From Pseudomonadota bacterium (GTDB lineage: Bacteria; Pseudomonadota; Gammaproteobacteria; Burkholderiales; Rhodocyclaceae): DNA of 64,000 bases. The notes under the pieces are model-generated. The model was not told where the DNA came from and did not search any database. It saw nothing but the letters and a program-made list of their open reading frames with translations. The DNA is taken from NCBI GenBank assembly GCA_026399515.1, contig JAPLQT010000051.1:24736-88735 (forward strand), read 5' to 3'. This document shows, piece by piece, positions 1 through 9,081 of the stretch. The number at the start of each line of letters is the position of its first letter. Positions within the stretch are counted from its first letter, which is position 1. Both the position numbers and the translations under genes were made by a program.

Positions 1-2
1 TC

Positions 3-350
3 GAGATTCGCGCGATCGGCACCAACCGCCGCGCGATCTCGCCGCGCGCCATCCTCGACGAGGTATGCCGGTTGCGTTCCAACCGGTTGATTCTCGTCGA
101 AGGGGGGCCACGATTGCTGGGTGACTTCTACGCCGAGCGCCTGATCGACGAGCAGTTCCTGACGATTGCGCCCCAAGTTGCCGGACGTGACGATGGCGAC
201 CGGCGGCCCAGCCTGGTCATGGGGAATGCATTTGCGCCGGGTGATGCTCGTTGGGGGACTTTGACCGATGTACGGCGTGGCGGCAGCCACCTGTTTCTCC
301 GCTATTCGTTCCCCGGGTCCCGGGGTCGTTCGCAGGCTGGAAGTCGATGA
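3..350 (+). CDS. RibD C-terminal (reductase) domain protein, 5'-truncated by window edge
   Basis: The frame is open from base 3, with no start inside the window, and ends in TGA at 348-350, so only the last ~115 residues are present. They carry the typical end of the RibD_C/dihydrofolate-reductase-like fold: a strand RLILVEGGPRLLGDF, then LIDEQFLTIAPQVAGRD. The EGGP loop contributes to the NADPH site in this family. Members reduce the ribosylamino-pyrimidine in riboflavin synthesis or act as stand-alone pyrimidine reductases; which applies cannot be told without the N-terminus. The last ~15 residues are Arg/Ser/Gly-rich and look poorly conserved. Confidence 0.75.
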   Translation, partial: EIRAIGTNRRAISPRAILDEVCRLRSNRLILVEGGPRLLGDFYAERLIDEQFLTIAPQVAGRDDGDRRPSLVMGNAFAPGDARWGTLTDVRRGGSHLFLRYSFPGSRGRSQAGSR

Positions 351-427
351 CCGGACATCATGGGCGAACTGGGCTGATCCTGTCACCTGGCGATGCCGAC
401 GGTGTGGCGCAGCGATAGTCAACTTCG

Positions 428-469
428 GTACGCTGGCGAACCGACTTCCCCTACGACGTTGCGTACGCT
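428..469 (+). promoter_or_regulatory. Dyad-motif promoter of the peroxiredoxin-glutaredoxin gene
   Basis: The 17-mer GTACGCTGGCGAACCGA lies at 428-444, and the -10-like TACGCT at 464-469 starts exactly 36 bases after the motif start. Predicted start of transcription is ~476, giving a ~29-nt leader to the ATG at 505. Confidence 0.55.
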
Positions 470-504
470 TGGAATCTTGAACCACCATCCGGGTAGATGA
501 AATC

Positions 505-1239
505 ATGCTCAAGTCGCGAGAAGGCCAAATAGTTCCCCAAGTCACTTTCCCGATCCGGGTCAATGACGAATGGCAGAAAGCCAGTACCGACTCATTGTTC
601 AAAGGCAAGACAGTGGTGCTGTTCGCGCTACCGGGCGCCTTCACGCCGACCTGCTCCAGCACCCACCTGCCGGGCTACACCGAATTGGCCGGTGTATTCA
701 AGGAGTACGGGATAGACAGCGTTATCTGCCTTTCGGTCAACGATCCCTTCGTGATGGAAACCTGGAAGCAAGCCCAACACGCCGAAGGCATCTATTTCCT
801 GCCAGACGGCAATGGAGAGTTCACCCAAGGCATGGGTATGTTGGTGGACAAATCCGAGATCGGCTTGGGCAAGAGAAGCTGGCGTTATTCGATGCTGGTG
901 AAGGATGGCTTGATCGAGAAAATGTTCATCGAGCCGGAAGAACCGGGCGACCCGTTCAAGGTGTCGGACGCGCATAGCATGTTGAAATATGTCAATCCCA
1001 AGGCCAATCCCCCGGCCCGCATCACCCTGTTCTGCAAGCCCGGCTGCCCGCACTGCGCGCGCGCCCGCAAGATGCTCAACGACAAGGGCTATCGTTTCGA
1101 GGAGATCGAATTGGGCAGCCACGGCGTCAGCTACAGCTCGCTGCAAGCGGTGACCGGACGTGGCACAACGCCACAGGTGTATATCGACGGCCAGCACATC
1201 GGCGGGGCCGACGAGCTGGCGACCTGGCTGGCCAAGTAA
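505..1239 (+). CDS. Peroxiredoxin-glutaredoxin hybrid peroxidase (Prx5-Grx)
   Basis: The 244-residue product joins an atypical 2-Cys/1-Cys Prx5-type peroxiredoxin (residues ~1-165) to a glutaredoxin domain (~172-244). The peroxidatic cysteine is C50 in PGAFTPTCS, and the glutaredoxin active site is CPHC at 181-184, with TTPQVYIDG and the GG-AD motif for glutathione binding. Proteins of this architecture reduce hydrogen peroxide and alkyl peroxides, with the fused glutaredoxin regenerating the peroxidatic Cys using glutathione; the location is cytosolic. It is followed after 70 bases by a pyridine-nucleotide disulfide oxidoreductase, which makes a two-gene redox unit likely. A dyad-motif promoter sits 60 bases upstream. 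Confidence 0.93.
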   Translation: MLKSREGQIVPQVTFPIRVNDEWQKASTDSLFKGKTVVLFALPGAFTPTCSSTHLPGYTELAGVFKEYGIDSVICLSVNDPFVMETWKQAQHAEGIYFLPDGNGEFTQGMGMLVDKSEIGLGKRSWRYSMLVKDGLIEKMFIEPEEPGDPFKVSDAHSMLKYVNPKANPPARITLFCKPGCPHCARARKMLNDKGYRFEEIELGSHGVSYSSLQAVTGRGTTPQVYIDGQHIGGADELATWLAK

Positions 1240-1309
1240 GTCTGCCTGAGGTGGGTTCTTCCCCGCCACGCGACTCTATCTACTGACCCTCGAACTGGAG
1301 CAAGCTCAC

Positions 1310-2752
1310 ATGACCCCGATTCACGTCGACGTCGCCATCATCGGTTCAGGTACCGCCGGCATGGGTGCCTATCGGGCTGCCCGTGCCCATACGGATGCCG
1401 TTTTACTGATCGAAGCCGGCGCTTACGGCACTACCTGCGCGCGTGTCGGTTGCATGCCCAGCAAACTGCTGATCGCGGCAGCCGAAGCCGCTCATCAGGC
1501 GCGTCATGCCGAGCCATTCGGAGTGCATGTCCAGGGCGTGTCGATCGACGGTGCCGCTGTGATGGCCCGAGTGCGGCGCGAACGGGACCGTTTCGTCGAA
1601 TTCGTACTGGAGTCAATCGAGTCCATACCGCAAGCCGAGCGGTTGACGGCCAGGGTCGCGTTTCAGGATGCCAATACCCTGGTCACGGCGCAGGGACAGT
1701 CGATTCACTCCCAGCGCATCGTGGTAGCCACCGGCAGCGTTCCGGTGCTGCCGCCGCTGCTAAAGGAATTGCACCAACACTTGCTGACCAATGAAAACAT
1801 TTTTGAATTGCCTGCGCTACCGAAGAGCCTGGCGGTATTCGGCCCGGGCGTGCTGGGGATGGAGCTGGGACAGGCGATGAACCGCCTGGGGGTGAGCGTC
1901 AAAATGTTCGGCGTAGGCGGCGGCATTGCCGGCATTCGCGATCCGGCGATTCGCGACTACGCCAACCAGGCCTTTAACGAAGAGTTCTATCTGGATGCAT
2001 CGGCCCAGGTGAAATCCGTCAGCGAAACCGCCACCGGAGTCGAAGTCCATTACCTGCATAAGGACGGCAACTGGAAAACCGAGCATTTCGACTATGTGCT
2101 GGCGGCGACCGGCCGTGCTCCCTACGTCGCCGGCTTGGAATTGAAGAATACCGGACTAGAGTTGGACAAACGCGGCGTACCGGTGTTCGACCGCTACACC
2201 TTGAGGTGCGGCAACAGCTCGATCTTCATTGCCGGCGACGCCAGCAACGACATTCCCTTATTGCATGAAGCCGCCGACCAGGGTCGCATCGCAGGCGAGA
2301 ATGCCGGACTGTATCCCGACGTTCTTTCGGGATTGCGCCGCACACCGCTGGCTGTGGTGTTCACCGAACCGCAAGTGATGTCGGTCGGACTCCACCTGGA
2401 CCAGATCGAGCAGCACTTCAAAGGCCGCTACGCGGTGGGACTGGTGTCCTTCGAGGACCAGGGACGCAGCCGGGTCATGTTGCGCAACAAAGGGATTTTG
2501 AAAGTCTATGCCGAGCAAGGCAGCGGCTTGTTCCTGGGGGCGGAAATGTTCGGCCCCGCCGCAGAACATATCGGGCATCTGCTGGCTTGGGCCGCGCAAC
2601 AGCGCATGACGGTCGCCGAAATGCTGGAGATGCCTTTCTACCATCCGGTCATTGAAGAAGGCTTGCGCACCGCCCTGCGGGATCTCCAGCATGAGCTGCA
2701 CATGGGGTCCGAATTGATACCGCGTTGCATGGATTGCGGGCCGGGCGCCTGA
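1310..2752 (+). CDS. Dihydrolipoamide dehydrogenase-like flavoprotein disulfide reductase
   Basis: This is a 480-residue FAD/NAD(P) oxidoreductase of the Lpd/glutathione reductase/mercuric reductase family. It shows an N-terminal FAD dinucleotide fold (IIGSGTAG, residues ~10-17), the redox-active disulfide C43/C48 in [15 protein letters not shown], a second nucleotide fold ([12 protein letters not shown]), the FAD-binding FIAGDAS segment and the C-terminal dimer-interface YHPVIEE, whose His-Glu pair is catalytic. No 2-oxoacid dehydrogenase genes lie nearby, so a stand-alone role with the upstream Prx-Grx enzyme is more likely than service in pyruvate dehydrogenase. An unusual feature is a C-terminal tail with a second CxxC (C473, C476), recalling the C-terminal redox pairs of mercuric and thioredoxin reductases. 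Confidence 0.88.
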   Translation: MTPIHVDVAIIGSGTAGMGAYRAARAHTDAVLLIEAGAYGTTCARVGCMPSKLLIAAAEAAHQARHAEPFGVHVQGVSIDGAAVMARVRRERDRFVEFVLESIESIPQAERLTARVAFQDANTLVTAQGQSIHSQRIVVATGSVPVLPPLLKELHQHLLTNENIFELPALPKSLAVFGPGVLGMELGQAMNRLGVSVKMFGVGGGIAGIRDPAIRDYANQAFNEEFYLDASAQVKSVSETATGVEVHYLHKDGNWKTEHFDYVLAATGRAPYVAGLELKNTGLELDKRGVPVFDRYTLRCGNSSIFIAGDASNDIPLLHEAADQGRIAGENAGLYPDVLSGLRRTPLAVVFTEPQVMSVGLHLDQIEQHFKGRYAVGLVSFEDQGRSRVMLRNKGILKVYAEQGSGLFLGAEMFGPAAEHIGHLLAWAAQQRMTVAEMLEMPFYHPVIEEGLRTALRDLQHELHMGSELIPRCMDCGPGA

Positions 2753-2855
2753 TTTGAAACTACCCGGTCGTTCGGAAGTCGAACGGCTGGCTGACGAAAA
2801 GCCGGAATGCCAGGACTCGGCTAAGATATCCATTGACTGATAACGAGCTTGGCCG

Positions 2856-3557
2856 ATGAAATTTTCCCGCCGACACACTGAGCATCACCGCACCGACCGC
2901 ATCGGCTGGCTGCGCGCCGCCGTGCTCGGTGCCAATGACGGCGTCGTAGCGACTGCCAGCCTGGTGGTCGGTGTCGCGGCGGCGGGCGCCAGCCAGGCGA
3001 GCATCCTGGTTGCCGGTGTTGCCGGGTTGGTAGCCGGGGCGATGTCTATGGCTGCGGGTGAATATGTTTCGGTTCACTCGCAAGCCGACACCGAACGCGC
3101 CGACCTGGCGCGCGAGCGCAGGGAGCTCGAATCGGACCCTGCCGCGGAACTCCGCGAGCTGACGGCGATTTATGTGAATCGCGGGATCGAAGCGGGACTG
3201 GCTCAGCAAGTCGCCGAGCAATTGACCGCGGCCGACGCCCTCGGCGCCCACGCGCGCGACGAACTCGGGATTTCCGAAACCCTCAGTGCGCGGCCGATCC
3301 AGGCGGCATTGGCTTCGGCCGCAAGCTTCGCGGTCGGTGCCATGTTGCCTTTGGCAGTGGCAGTCCTTGCACCGGTGCAAGGACTGCTTCCATGGGTCTC
3401 CGGCTCTTCCCTGTGCTTCCTGGCCTTGCTGGGCGCCGTGGCCGCCCGCGTCGGGGGTGCCGGGGTATTGACAGGCGCGTGGCGGGTCACTTTCTGGGGT
3501 GCTCTCGCCATGGCGATCACCGCGGGAGTGGGTAGCTTATTCGGATCGGCTGTCTAA
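2856..3557 (+). CDS. VIT1/CCC1-family iron/manganese transporter
   Basis: This 233-residue inner-membrane protein begins HHRTDRIGWLRAAVLGANDGVVATASLVVGV, the signature of the vacuolar iron transporter family. TM1-TM2 comes first (~18-65), then a cytosolic metal-binding segment rich in Glu/Asp/Arg (~68-150, with AAGEYVSVHSQADTE), then three C-terminal helices (~155-230). Family members move Fe2+ or Mn2+ out of the cytosol. It stands 103 bases after the flavoprotein and 18 bases before fumC, probably co-transcribed with fumC. A 28-bp perfect palindrome lies inside its coding sequence. Confidence 0.9.
   Translation: MKFSRRHTEHHRTDRIGWLRAAVLGANDGVVATASLVVGVAAAGASQASILVAGVAGLVAGAMSMAAGEYVSVHSQADTERADLARERRELESDPAAELRELTAIYVNRGIEAGLAQQVAEQLTAADALGAHARDELGISETLSARPIQAALASAASFAVGAMLPLAVAVLAPVQGLLPWVSGSSLCFLALLGAVAARVGGAGVLTGAWRVTFWGALAMAITAGVGSLFGSAV
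3360..3387. repeat. 28-bp perfect palindrome inside the VIT gene
   Basis: GCAGTCCTTGCACC is followed immediately by its exact reverse complement with no spacer. It falls in the coding sequence for VLAPVQGLL, between the predicted third and fourth helices. A zero-spacer 14+14 match is improbable by chance but may only reflect codon choice. Confidence 0.7.
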
Positions 3558-3575
3558 GCGAGCGAGGTAACGACC

Positions 3576-4961
3576 ATGAGTACTGCAACCAGGGTGGAGC
3601 GCGATTCCTTCGGCACAATCGAGGTGCCCGCCGACCAATTGTGGGGCGCTCAGACGCAGCGTTCGCTGGTCCACTTCCGCATCTCCACGGAGCGCATGCC
3701 CGAGTCGCTGCTGATGGCGCTGGCAAGAATCAAACGGAGCGGCGCACTGGTCAACTGCGAACTGGGTTTGCTCGATGCGGCGCTTGCCGGAGTCATTGCC
3801 AAGGCCGCTGACGAAGTGCTGGCAGGTCTCCATCCCGCTGCTTTTCCTCTCGCTGTCTGGCAAACCGGATCCGGCACCCAGACCAATATGAACATGAACG
3901 AGGTACTGGCGAACCGGGCATCCGAACTGATGGGTGGCGGACGGGGGGAGGCGCGCCTCGTCCATCCAAACGATCACGTCAATCTCGGCCAGTCCTCCAA
4001 CGATATCTTCCCGACCGCGATGCATGTCGCGGCGGTGTGCGACATCACCCGGAATCTTCTGCCGGCGCTGCGGGCCTTGCGTGCGACGCTCAGCGATAAA
4101 TCGACCCGCTTTGCCGACATCGTGAAGATCGGCCGCACTCATCTGCAGGATGCCACACCCCTCACGCTGGGACAGGAGATATCCGGCTGGGTGGCGCAAC
4201 TCGAACACGCGGACAGGACCATCGCAGCGAGTCTCGACGCACTCCATGAACTTGCCGTGGGCGGAACCGCGGTAGGCACGGGCTTGAACACCCATCCGCA
4301 ATTCGGCGAACGCGTCGCGGCCAGGCTGGCGGACGAAACCGGGCAACCCTTCCGCTGTGCCGCGAACCGGTTTGCCGCCCTGGCCTCGCACGATCCGCTG
4401 GTGAGTTCGCACGGGGCTCTCAAGACTCTGGCCGTGGCCTTGATAAAAATCGCCAACGATGTCCGTTGGCTCGCCTCAGGTCCGCGCTGCGGACTTGGCG
4501 AATTGCATTTGCCGGAAAACGAGCCGGGCAGTTCCATCATGCCGGGAAAGGTGAACCCGACGCAATGCGAGGCGCTCACCATGGTCTGCTTCCAGGTGAT
4601 CGGCAACGATGTGGCGATAAGCATCGGCGGTGCATCGGGGAACTTCGAACTCAACGTTTTCAAACCGCTGATCGCGCACAATTTCCTGCAAAGCGTCCGT
4701 CTGCTGGCGGACGCCATGACAAGTTTCAACGAGTATTGCGCTCGCGGCATGGAGCCTGACAGAAGGAAGATCGCCGAGCAGCTCGCCCACTCGTTGATGC
4801 TGGTCACCGCGCTGAGCCCGCATATCGGCTACGATCGTGCCGCTGCGATCGCAAAACACGCGAATGAACGCGGAACTACATTACGTGAAGCCGCGGTGAC
4901 GCTCGGTCAGGTGACCGAGGCGCAATTCGACGAATGGGTGCGGCCGGAACGCATGGTCTAG
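3576..4961 (+). CDS. fumC: Fumarate hydratase, class II
   Basis: The 461-residue enzyme catalyses fumarate + water to L-malate in the TCA cycle; class II needs no iron-sulfur cluster and resists oxidative stress. Family marks seen: WGAQTQRS near the N-terminus, the substrate-binding [14 protein letters not shown], the HPNDHVN-QSSND block, [16 protein letters not shown] with the catalytic His, and the fumarase/aspartase signature [11 protein letters not shown] near residue 318. Length is normal for FumC. A GAGG ribosome-binding site precedes the ATG. An oxidant-stable fumarase fits the neighbouring redox genes. Confidence 0.97.
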   Translation: MSTATRVERDSFGTIEVPADQLWGAQTQRSLVHFRISTERMPESLLMALARIKRSGALVNCELGLLDAALAGVIAKAADEVLAGLHPAAFPLAVWQTGSGTQTNMNMNEVLANRASELMGGGRGEARLVHPNDHVNLGQSSNDIFPTAMHVAAVCDITRNLLPALRALRATLSDKSTRFADIVKIGRTHLQDATPLTLGQEISGWVAQLEHADRTIAASLDALHELAVGGTAVGTGLNTHPQFGERVAARLADETGQPFRCAANRFAALASHDPLVSSHGALKTLAVALIKIANDVRWLASGPRCGLGELHLPENEPGSSIMPGKVNPTQCEALTMVCFQVIGNDVAISIGGASGNFELNVFKPLIAHNFLQSVRLLADAMTSFNEYCARGMEPDRRKIAEQLAHSLMLVTALSPHIGYDRAAAIAKHANERGTTLREAAVTLGQVTEAQFDEWVRPERMV

Positions 4962-4989
4962 GATACCTGCGGCCATCCGTGCCGAGGCA

Positions 4990-5646
4990 TCACGCGGCGT
5001 AGCCCAGCACCGCGAAAAAGTGGCAGGCAGTACCCGCGCCGACGAAGCCATGCCAAACGGCGTGCGCATAGCGTAAGCGGGCATCCAGAACGAAGAACAC
5101 CACGCCCGCGGAATATGCCAGCCCCCCTGCCACCAGCAACACGATACCTGGCAGGGCTACGCGTTCGATCAGAGGTACTACGGCGATCAGCACCAGCCAT
5201 CCCATGACCAGATAGAGTCCTGTCGACAACCATGGATGCGACAAGCGGTCGAACAGCTTGAGTATGATGCCGGTCGCCGCAAGAAACCACACCAGCCCGA
5301 ACAATGTCCAACCCCAGCGGCCGCTCAACGCCCCCAGTGTGAAAGGCGTGTAGCTGCCCGCAATCAGGAGGTAGATTGCGCTGTGATCGAGTTTCCTGAA
5401 TATTCGCTTGGCGCGGCCAGGCGGAAAGGCGTGGTATAGCGTAGACGTCAGATACAGCAATACCATCGCGCCGGCAAAAACGCCCGCTCCGACGAGGTTG
5501 GCGGCGCCAAGCCGACTGGCCTCGACGATCAGGAACGGGGCGGCCACGATGGCCGCAAGCAGCGCCACGGCGTGACTCACGCTGTTGGCGATTTCCTCGC
5601 CGAAGCTTTGCGGACGTTCGCTCAAAATATTCATAGTCGTGTCCAA
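4990..5646 (-). CDS. Hemolysin III family (PAQR-like) membrane protein
   Basis: The 218-residue protein has seven predicted transmembrane helices and the family landmarks GEEIANSVSHAVAL, STLYHAFPPGRAKRIFRKLDHSAIYLLIAGSYTPF and a C-terminal HAVWHGFVGAGTACHFFAV. The conserved Ser/His/Asp set of the PAQR (YqfA/TrhA) group is present, and it probably binds a metal as in CREST-superfamily hydrolases. The physiological substrate is unknown; the hemolysin name is historical. The start may instead be the ATG at 5634, four codons later. It converges with fumC, separated by only 28 bases. Confidence 0.9.
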   Translation of the reverse strand: MDTTMNILSERPQSFGEEIANSVSHAVALLAAIVAAPFLIVEASRLGAANLVGAGVFAGAMVLLYLTSTLYHAFPPGRAKRIFRKLDHSAIYLLIAGSYTPFTLGALSGRWGWTLFGLVWFLAATGIILKLFDRLSHPWLSTGLYLVMGWLVLIAVVPLIERVALPGIVLLVAGGLAYSAGVVFFVLDARLRYAHAVWHGFVGAGTACHFFAVLGYAA

Positions 5647-5683
5647 GAACGCTGAAACAGGTATGCGGCGCCGGAACTTCGTT

Positions 5684-5795
5684 GCTTTGAATCCACCGTA
5701 AGCAGTTCAGTATAGCCGGGGTTGAAGTAGGTGACATTAGCCTCGGCGTGGACTGTCCAAACCACTGCGTAAATTTGTGGAAGGCCTCGCAGCCA
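5684..5795 (-). pseudogene. Possible PAS-domain remnant
   Basis: A short minus-strand frame encodes a stretch containing GLPQIYAVVWTVHAEANVTYFNPGYTELL, which resembles the opening of a PAS sensory domain (helix, then VVWT and the NVTYFNP strand). It has no downstream PAS core and merges into non-conserved sequence, so it looks like a decayed fragment. The resemblance is by eye only. It could also be chance, since no adjoining sensor gene remains. Confidence 0.3.
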
Positions 5796-5816
5796 CTGAG
5801 TGTTTCCACTACTCAT

Positions 5817-5859
5817 GTTCGACAACGCACAGACGCCTCGCTAGCGCTCGCCCTAGAAT
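5817..5859 (+). promoter_or_regulatory. Dyad-motif promoter of psd
   Basis: Motif GTTCGACAACGCACAGA at 5817-5833 and a good -10 TAGAAT at 5854-5859 (37 bases from motif start, one more than usual). Predicted start ~5866, ~79 nt upstream of the ATG at 5945. Confidence 0.6.
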
Positions 5860-5944
5860 CATCGGGCAATCGTGAATCTTCGTCTCCGTCGCGGAACCCG
5901 CGATCGAGACGACCTATGCAACATTCCGCCCGAAGGAGCAAACC

Positions 5945-6976
5945 ATGGCACCACATGAGCCGATTGTCGGCGAGTTGATTGCACTTCTTAAGACGCGGCC
6001 GGACTTGTCGGACGCTCTCAAGGAATCGATCCGCAAGGCGGACTTTCCAGATGTGGTGACGCTCCCTCAATACTATGATCTTCTGGATCGGGTAGTCACG
6101 CTGATCCCGACGGTCAGGAACCTGAATCCGGTTCTCCTGAAGTTCTATTATCTCATCGACTTGTCGCCCGATGACGTGCTGCTGAAGGACGAGCCGTTTC
6201 AGCGATGGGTGCGCAAGTTTGCCGCGGAGTTGGGAGCCTTTCTCGACACCACCGAATCCGCCGCGGGCATAGACAGCTTCTTTTCCAACCCCAGCTATAA
6301 CATGGGCGACTATTTCCGTTCACCGAGCGGGTGGCTGACGTTCAACCAATTCTTTGCCAGGCAGGTTCGGCCCGGCAAACGGCCGGTGGACGGCCTGTGC
6401 GACGACAGCGTGGTCGTTTCTCCCGCCGATAGCGTCTTTCAGGGGCACTGGCCGATCCGGAGCGACTCGAGAATTACCGTGAAGGACCTGACCTGGTCCG
6501 TAATCGATCTCCTGGCTGGTAGCCCCTACCAGGACAAGTTCAAGGGTGGCGTATTCACGCATAGTTTTCTGGACGTCAACGATTACCATCGGTACCACGT
6601 TCCGGTGCGCGGTGTGGTCAAGGAGGTTCGCAAGATTCCGGGCAACGTGACCATGGACGTGGTCAAACATCCCGATGGATCTCTCCATGCTGTCGACGGG
6701 ACCGGCTACCAATTCACTCAGGACCGGGGACTCATCGTCATCGAGTCCCCGCTGGGATTGGTGGCGGTATTGCCGATAGGCATGGCACAAGTCTCATCGG
6801 TAACCTTGACGGCGGAAGTTGGCGCAACGATCACCAAAGGAGAGGAGTTCGGATTTTTCTCGTTTGGCGGTTCCGATATCGTGACCCTATTCGAGGCCGG
6901 CAAAGTCGAGTTCGATGCGACGGTCGGAACGCACTACAATCAGGGGCGGCGGATCGGTAGCACCATCGGCGGCTGA
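5945..6976 (+). CDS. psd: Phosphatidylserine decarboxylase-family protein (pyruvoyl enzyme)
   Basis: The 343-residue product carries the catalytic features of phosphatidylserine decarboxylases: LDVNDYHRYHVPV with the conserved histidines (H215, H218), and a C-terminal self-cleavage motif GGS with Ser310 in FFSFGGSDIV, where processing creates the pyruvoyl group. It would turn phosphatidylserine into phosphatidylethanolamine at the inner membrane. An N-terminal extension of ~130 residues without obvious membrane helices makes it the longer form seen in some bacteria and fungi, different from the ~290-residue E. coli enzyme. An AAGGAG ribosome-binding site lies upstream. Control by the dyad-motif promoter would tie membrane-lipid composition to the stress regulon. 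Confidence 0.87.
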   Translation: MAPHEPIVGELIALLKTRPDLSDALKESIRKADFPDVVTLPQYYDLLDRVVTLIPTVRNLNPVLLKFYYLIDLSPDDVLLKDEPFQRWVRKFAAELGAFLDTTESAAGIDSFFSNPSYNMGDYFRSPSGWLTFNQFFARQVRPGKRPVDGLCDDSVVVSPADSVFQGHWPIRSDSRITVKDLTWSVIDLLAGSPYQDKFKGGVFTHSFLDVNDYHRYHVPVRGVVKEVRKIPGNVTMDVVKHPDGSLHAVDGTGYQFTQDRGLIVIESPLGLVAVLPIGMAQVSSVTLTAEVGATITKGEEFGFFSFGGSDIVTLFEAGKVEFDATVGTHYNQGRRIGSTIGG

Positions 6977-6999
6977 TCAGAATGCACCATGCGATCTGC

Positions 7000-7041
7000 G
7001 TGCGATGGCGCACAGACCGGATGCAGCGTGAGGTTCATCAT
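7000..7041 (+). promoter_or_regulatory. Dyad-motif promoter of the lapA-like/GGDEF operon
   Basis: Motif GTGCGATGGCGCACAGA at 7000-7016 with a perfect GTGCG/CGCAC dyad; -10-like CATCAT at 7036-7041, exactly +36. Predicted start ~7048. Confidence 0.6.
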
Positions 7042-7113
7042 GAACCGTGACAATTGGAAGTTCGAAAGTCGCGTGGACGACAGCGACTGCCGATGGAGGC
7101 GGAGGAAGACACC

Positions 7114-7497
7114 ATGCAGTTGATTACCATCGTTGCAATGCTGGTCGCCGCAGCCGGGGTTAGCTTTGCGCTGCAGAACGATACTCCCGCTACGGTGACA
7201 TTTCTTCTCTGGCACTTCGAAGCATCCTTGGCCGCGGTGCTGCTGCTGACCCTTGCGGCGGGAGGCTTCATCGTGGCGCTGGTTTCAACGCCAGCCACAC
7301 TGCGGCGTCAATGGGCCATGAACAGGCAGAACAAACGCCTGACGGAACTGGAAAACCTCTCCAGCCACCAGCAGGAAACCATCGCCAGGCTGGAGCGCCT
7401 TCTCCCCACCGTCGAAATACCCGTCGAAGAACCGCTTTCGTATGTCGGCCTCAAACAAGTCATCGGAAGCATCGGCGGTGACGATAATCGGCCATGA
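7114..7497 (+). CDS. LapA-domain (DUF1049) inner-membrane protein
   Basis: The 127-residue protein has two N-terminal transmembrane helices (~1-22 and ~40-62), joined by the FALQNDTPATVTFLLWHFEASLA segment typical of LapA/YciS proteins, then a cytosolic coiled coil (~68-105). E. coli LapA helps regulate LPS assembly with LapB; no lapB gene is adjacent here. The start at 7114 is chosen because GGAGGAAG (7101-7108) sits just before it, whereas earlier in-frame codons lack a site. Its stop overlaps the start of the diguanylate cyclase by four bases, indicating translational coupling. Confidence 0.8.
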   Translation: MQLITIVAMLVAAAGVSFALQNDTPATVTFLLWHFEASLAAVLLLTLAAGGFIVALVSTPATLRRQWAMNRQNKRLTELENLSSHQQETIARLERLLPTVEIPVEEPLSYVGLKQVIGSIGGDDNRP

Positions 7498-8957
7498 CCG
7501 AATCAGCAAGCGATCCCGCTGGCGATGTCGACAAATCGGGCGGCATGACCGAAGTGCGGCGCCAGGAGGCCTTGCAGATTACCGGCGCTTTGCAGGCTGC
7601 GATTTTCAATAGCGCCAACTTCTCAAGCATCGCCACCGATGCGAAAGGTGTCATCCAGATCTTCAACGTCGGCGCGGAACGCATGCTGGGCTATGCGGCC
7701 GCCGACGTGGTGAATAAGATCACTCCGGCCGACATCTCCGACCCCAAGGAAGTGATCGCGCGCGCGGCAAGCTTGAGCCTCGAACTCGATACCCCGATCA
7801 CGCCGGGTTTCGAGGCATTGGTATTCAAAGCCTCGCGCGGCATCGAGGACATCTATGAACTGACCTATATTCGCAAGGATGGCAGCCGCTTCCCGGCGGT
7901 CGTTTCGGTCACGGCGCTGCACAACGACCAACATGAAATCATCGGCTACCTGCTGATCGGCACCGACAACACCGATCGCAAGCAGATCGAGATAGAACAA
8001 AAACTGCTAGGCCAGCGCCTGCGCGACCATCAGTTCTACACGCGCTCCCTGTTCGAATCCAACATCGATGCGCTGATGATCACCGATCCCTCGGGAATCA
8101 TCACCGACGTCAACAAACAGATGGAAGCCCTCACCGGCTGCACGCGTGACGAGCTCATTGGAGCGCCCTTCAAGAACTATTTCACCGACCCTGAACGGGC
8201 TGAAGCAGGCATCAAGCTGGTGCTGCTGAAGAAGAAGATCACCAACTACGAACTCGTCGCGCGCGACAGGGATGGAAAGGAAACCGTGGTGTCCTACAAC
8301 GCCACTACCCTCTATGACCGGGACCGGCGGCTACAGGGCGTGTTCGCCGCGGCGCGCGACATCACGGAACAAAAGCAGGCGGAGGCGCTGATTCTCAACA
8401 TGGCTTTGCATGACTCATTGACGCAACTGCCCAATCGCCGTCTGTTATGCGAGCGCCTGGGACAAACGATGGCGGCCAGCCAACGCAGCGGGCGTTATGC
8501 CGCGCTGATGTTCCTGGACCTGGATAATTTCAAGTCGCTCAACGACACCCAAGGCCATCACGTCGGCGATTTACTGCTGATCGAGGTGGCGCGCCGCATT
8601 ACCGGTTGCGTGCGGGTGGTGGACGTCGTCGCGCGCTTTGGTGGCGATGAGTTCGTAGTGATACTCAATGAATTGAATACCGATAAGGGCAAGTCCGCGA
8701 CCGAGTCCGGCATGGTCGCGGAAAAGCTCCGCGCAGCCCTGGACAAACCCTATGTCCTGAAATTCACCAAGGAGGGAAAAGCCGAATCGACCGTCGAACA
8801 TCGCTGCACCACGAGTATCGGCGTGGTCGTGTTCGTCGACCACGAGGGAAGTCAGGATGAAATCCTGAAGTGGGCCGACACGGCGATGTACGAAGCCAAG
8901 GAGGCCGGCCGCAACATGATCAGGTTTCATGAATCGAATCCGGTAGTGACTGCCTAA
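7494..8957 (+). CDS. PAS-PAS-GGDEF diguanylate cyclase
   Basis: This 487-residue soluble protein has PAS1 (~33-155), PAS2 (~170-295) and a GGDEF domain (~300-480). The active-site GGDEF is intact at 383-387 and a product-inhibition I-site RVVD lies at 374-377, so it should make c-di-GMP from two GTP and be feedback-limited. There is no membrane segment; sensing is through the PAS domains. The PAS pair is nearly the same as that of the hybrid kinase encoded at 29,290-31,986, which points to a dispersed duplication. It is coupled by an ATGA overlap to the LapA-like gene and lies upstream of surface-adhesion genes and a PilZ receptor. Confidence 0.93.
   Translation: MTESASDPAGDVDKSGGMTEVRRQEALQITGALQAAIFNSANFSSIATDAKGVIQIFNVGAERMLGYAAADVVNKITPADISDPKEVIARAASLSLELDTPITPGFEALVFKASRGIEDIYELTYIRKDGSRFPAVVSVTALHNDQHEIIGYLLIGTDNTDRKQIEIEQKLLGQRLRDHQFYTRSLFESNIDALMITDPSGIITDVNKQMEALTGCTRDELIGAPFKNYFTDPERAEAGIKLVLLKKKITNYELVARDRDGKETVVSYNATTLYDRDRRLQGVFAAARDITEQKQAEALILNMALHDSLTQLPNRRLLCERLGQTMAASQRSGRYAALMFLDLDNFKSLNDTQGHHVGDLLLIEVARRITGCVRVVDVVARFGGDEFVVILNELNTDKGKSATESGMVAEKLRAALDKPYVLKFTKEGKAESTVEHRCTTSIGVVVFVDHEGSQDEILKWADTAMYEAKEAGRNMIRFHESNPVVTA
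7590..8380 (+). repeat. Tandem-PAS module duplicated in the hybrid kinase gene
   Basis: The encoded stretch from AIFNSANFSSIATDA to AARDIT matches, with few changes and without gaps, residues encoded on the minus strand at about 30,520-31,305. The DNA is also visibly similar. This is a ~790-bp paralogous module shared by a cyclase and a kinase. Confidence 0.85.
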
Positions 8958-9009
8958 GAAAGTCATGCGGTCGGTCGATTTCCGTGCCGTTGGTCCGAAT
9001 TTTGAATTT

Positions 9010-9052
9010 GTGCGCTAACGCACATACGCGCAGCCCAGGCCAGGTTCATACT
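9010..9052 (+). promoter_or_regulatory. Dyad-motif promoter of the MipA/OmpV-like gene
   Basis: Motif GTGCGCTAACGCACATA at 9010-9026, with an exact dyad. -10-like CATACT at 9047-9052 (+37). Predicted start ~9059, only ~23 nt before the ATG. Confidence 0.6.
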
Positions 9053-9081
9053 GACGGACAGAACTTGGCCAAGGAACCGTC

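Noticed and set aside
2770..2786. GTTCG-N5-CGAAC dyad upstream of the VIT gene
   Set aside because: Spacer is five rather than four and no -10 hexamer stands at the fixed distance.
4958..5809. 283-codon minus-strand frame overlapping the hemolysin III gene
   Set aside because: It is a shadow of the real frame, with Arg-rich non-conserved sequence and no domain.
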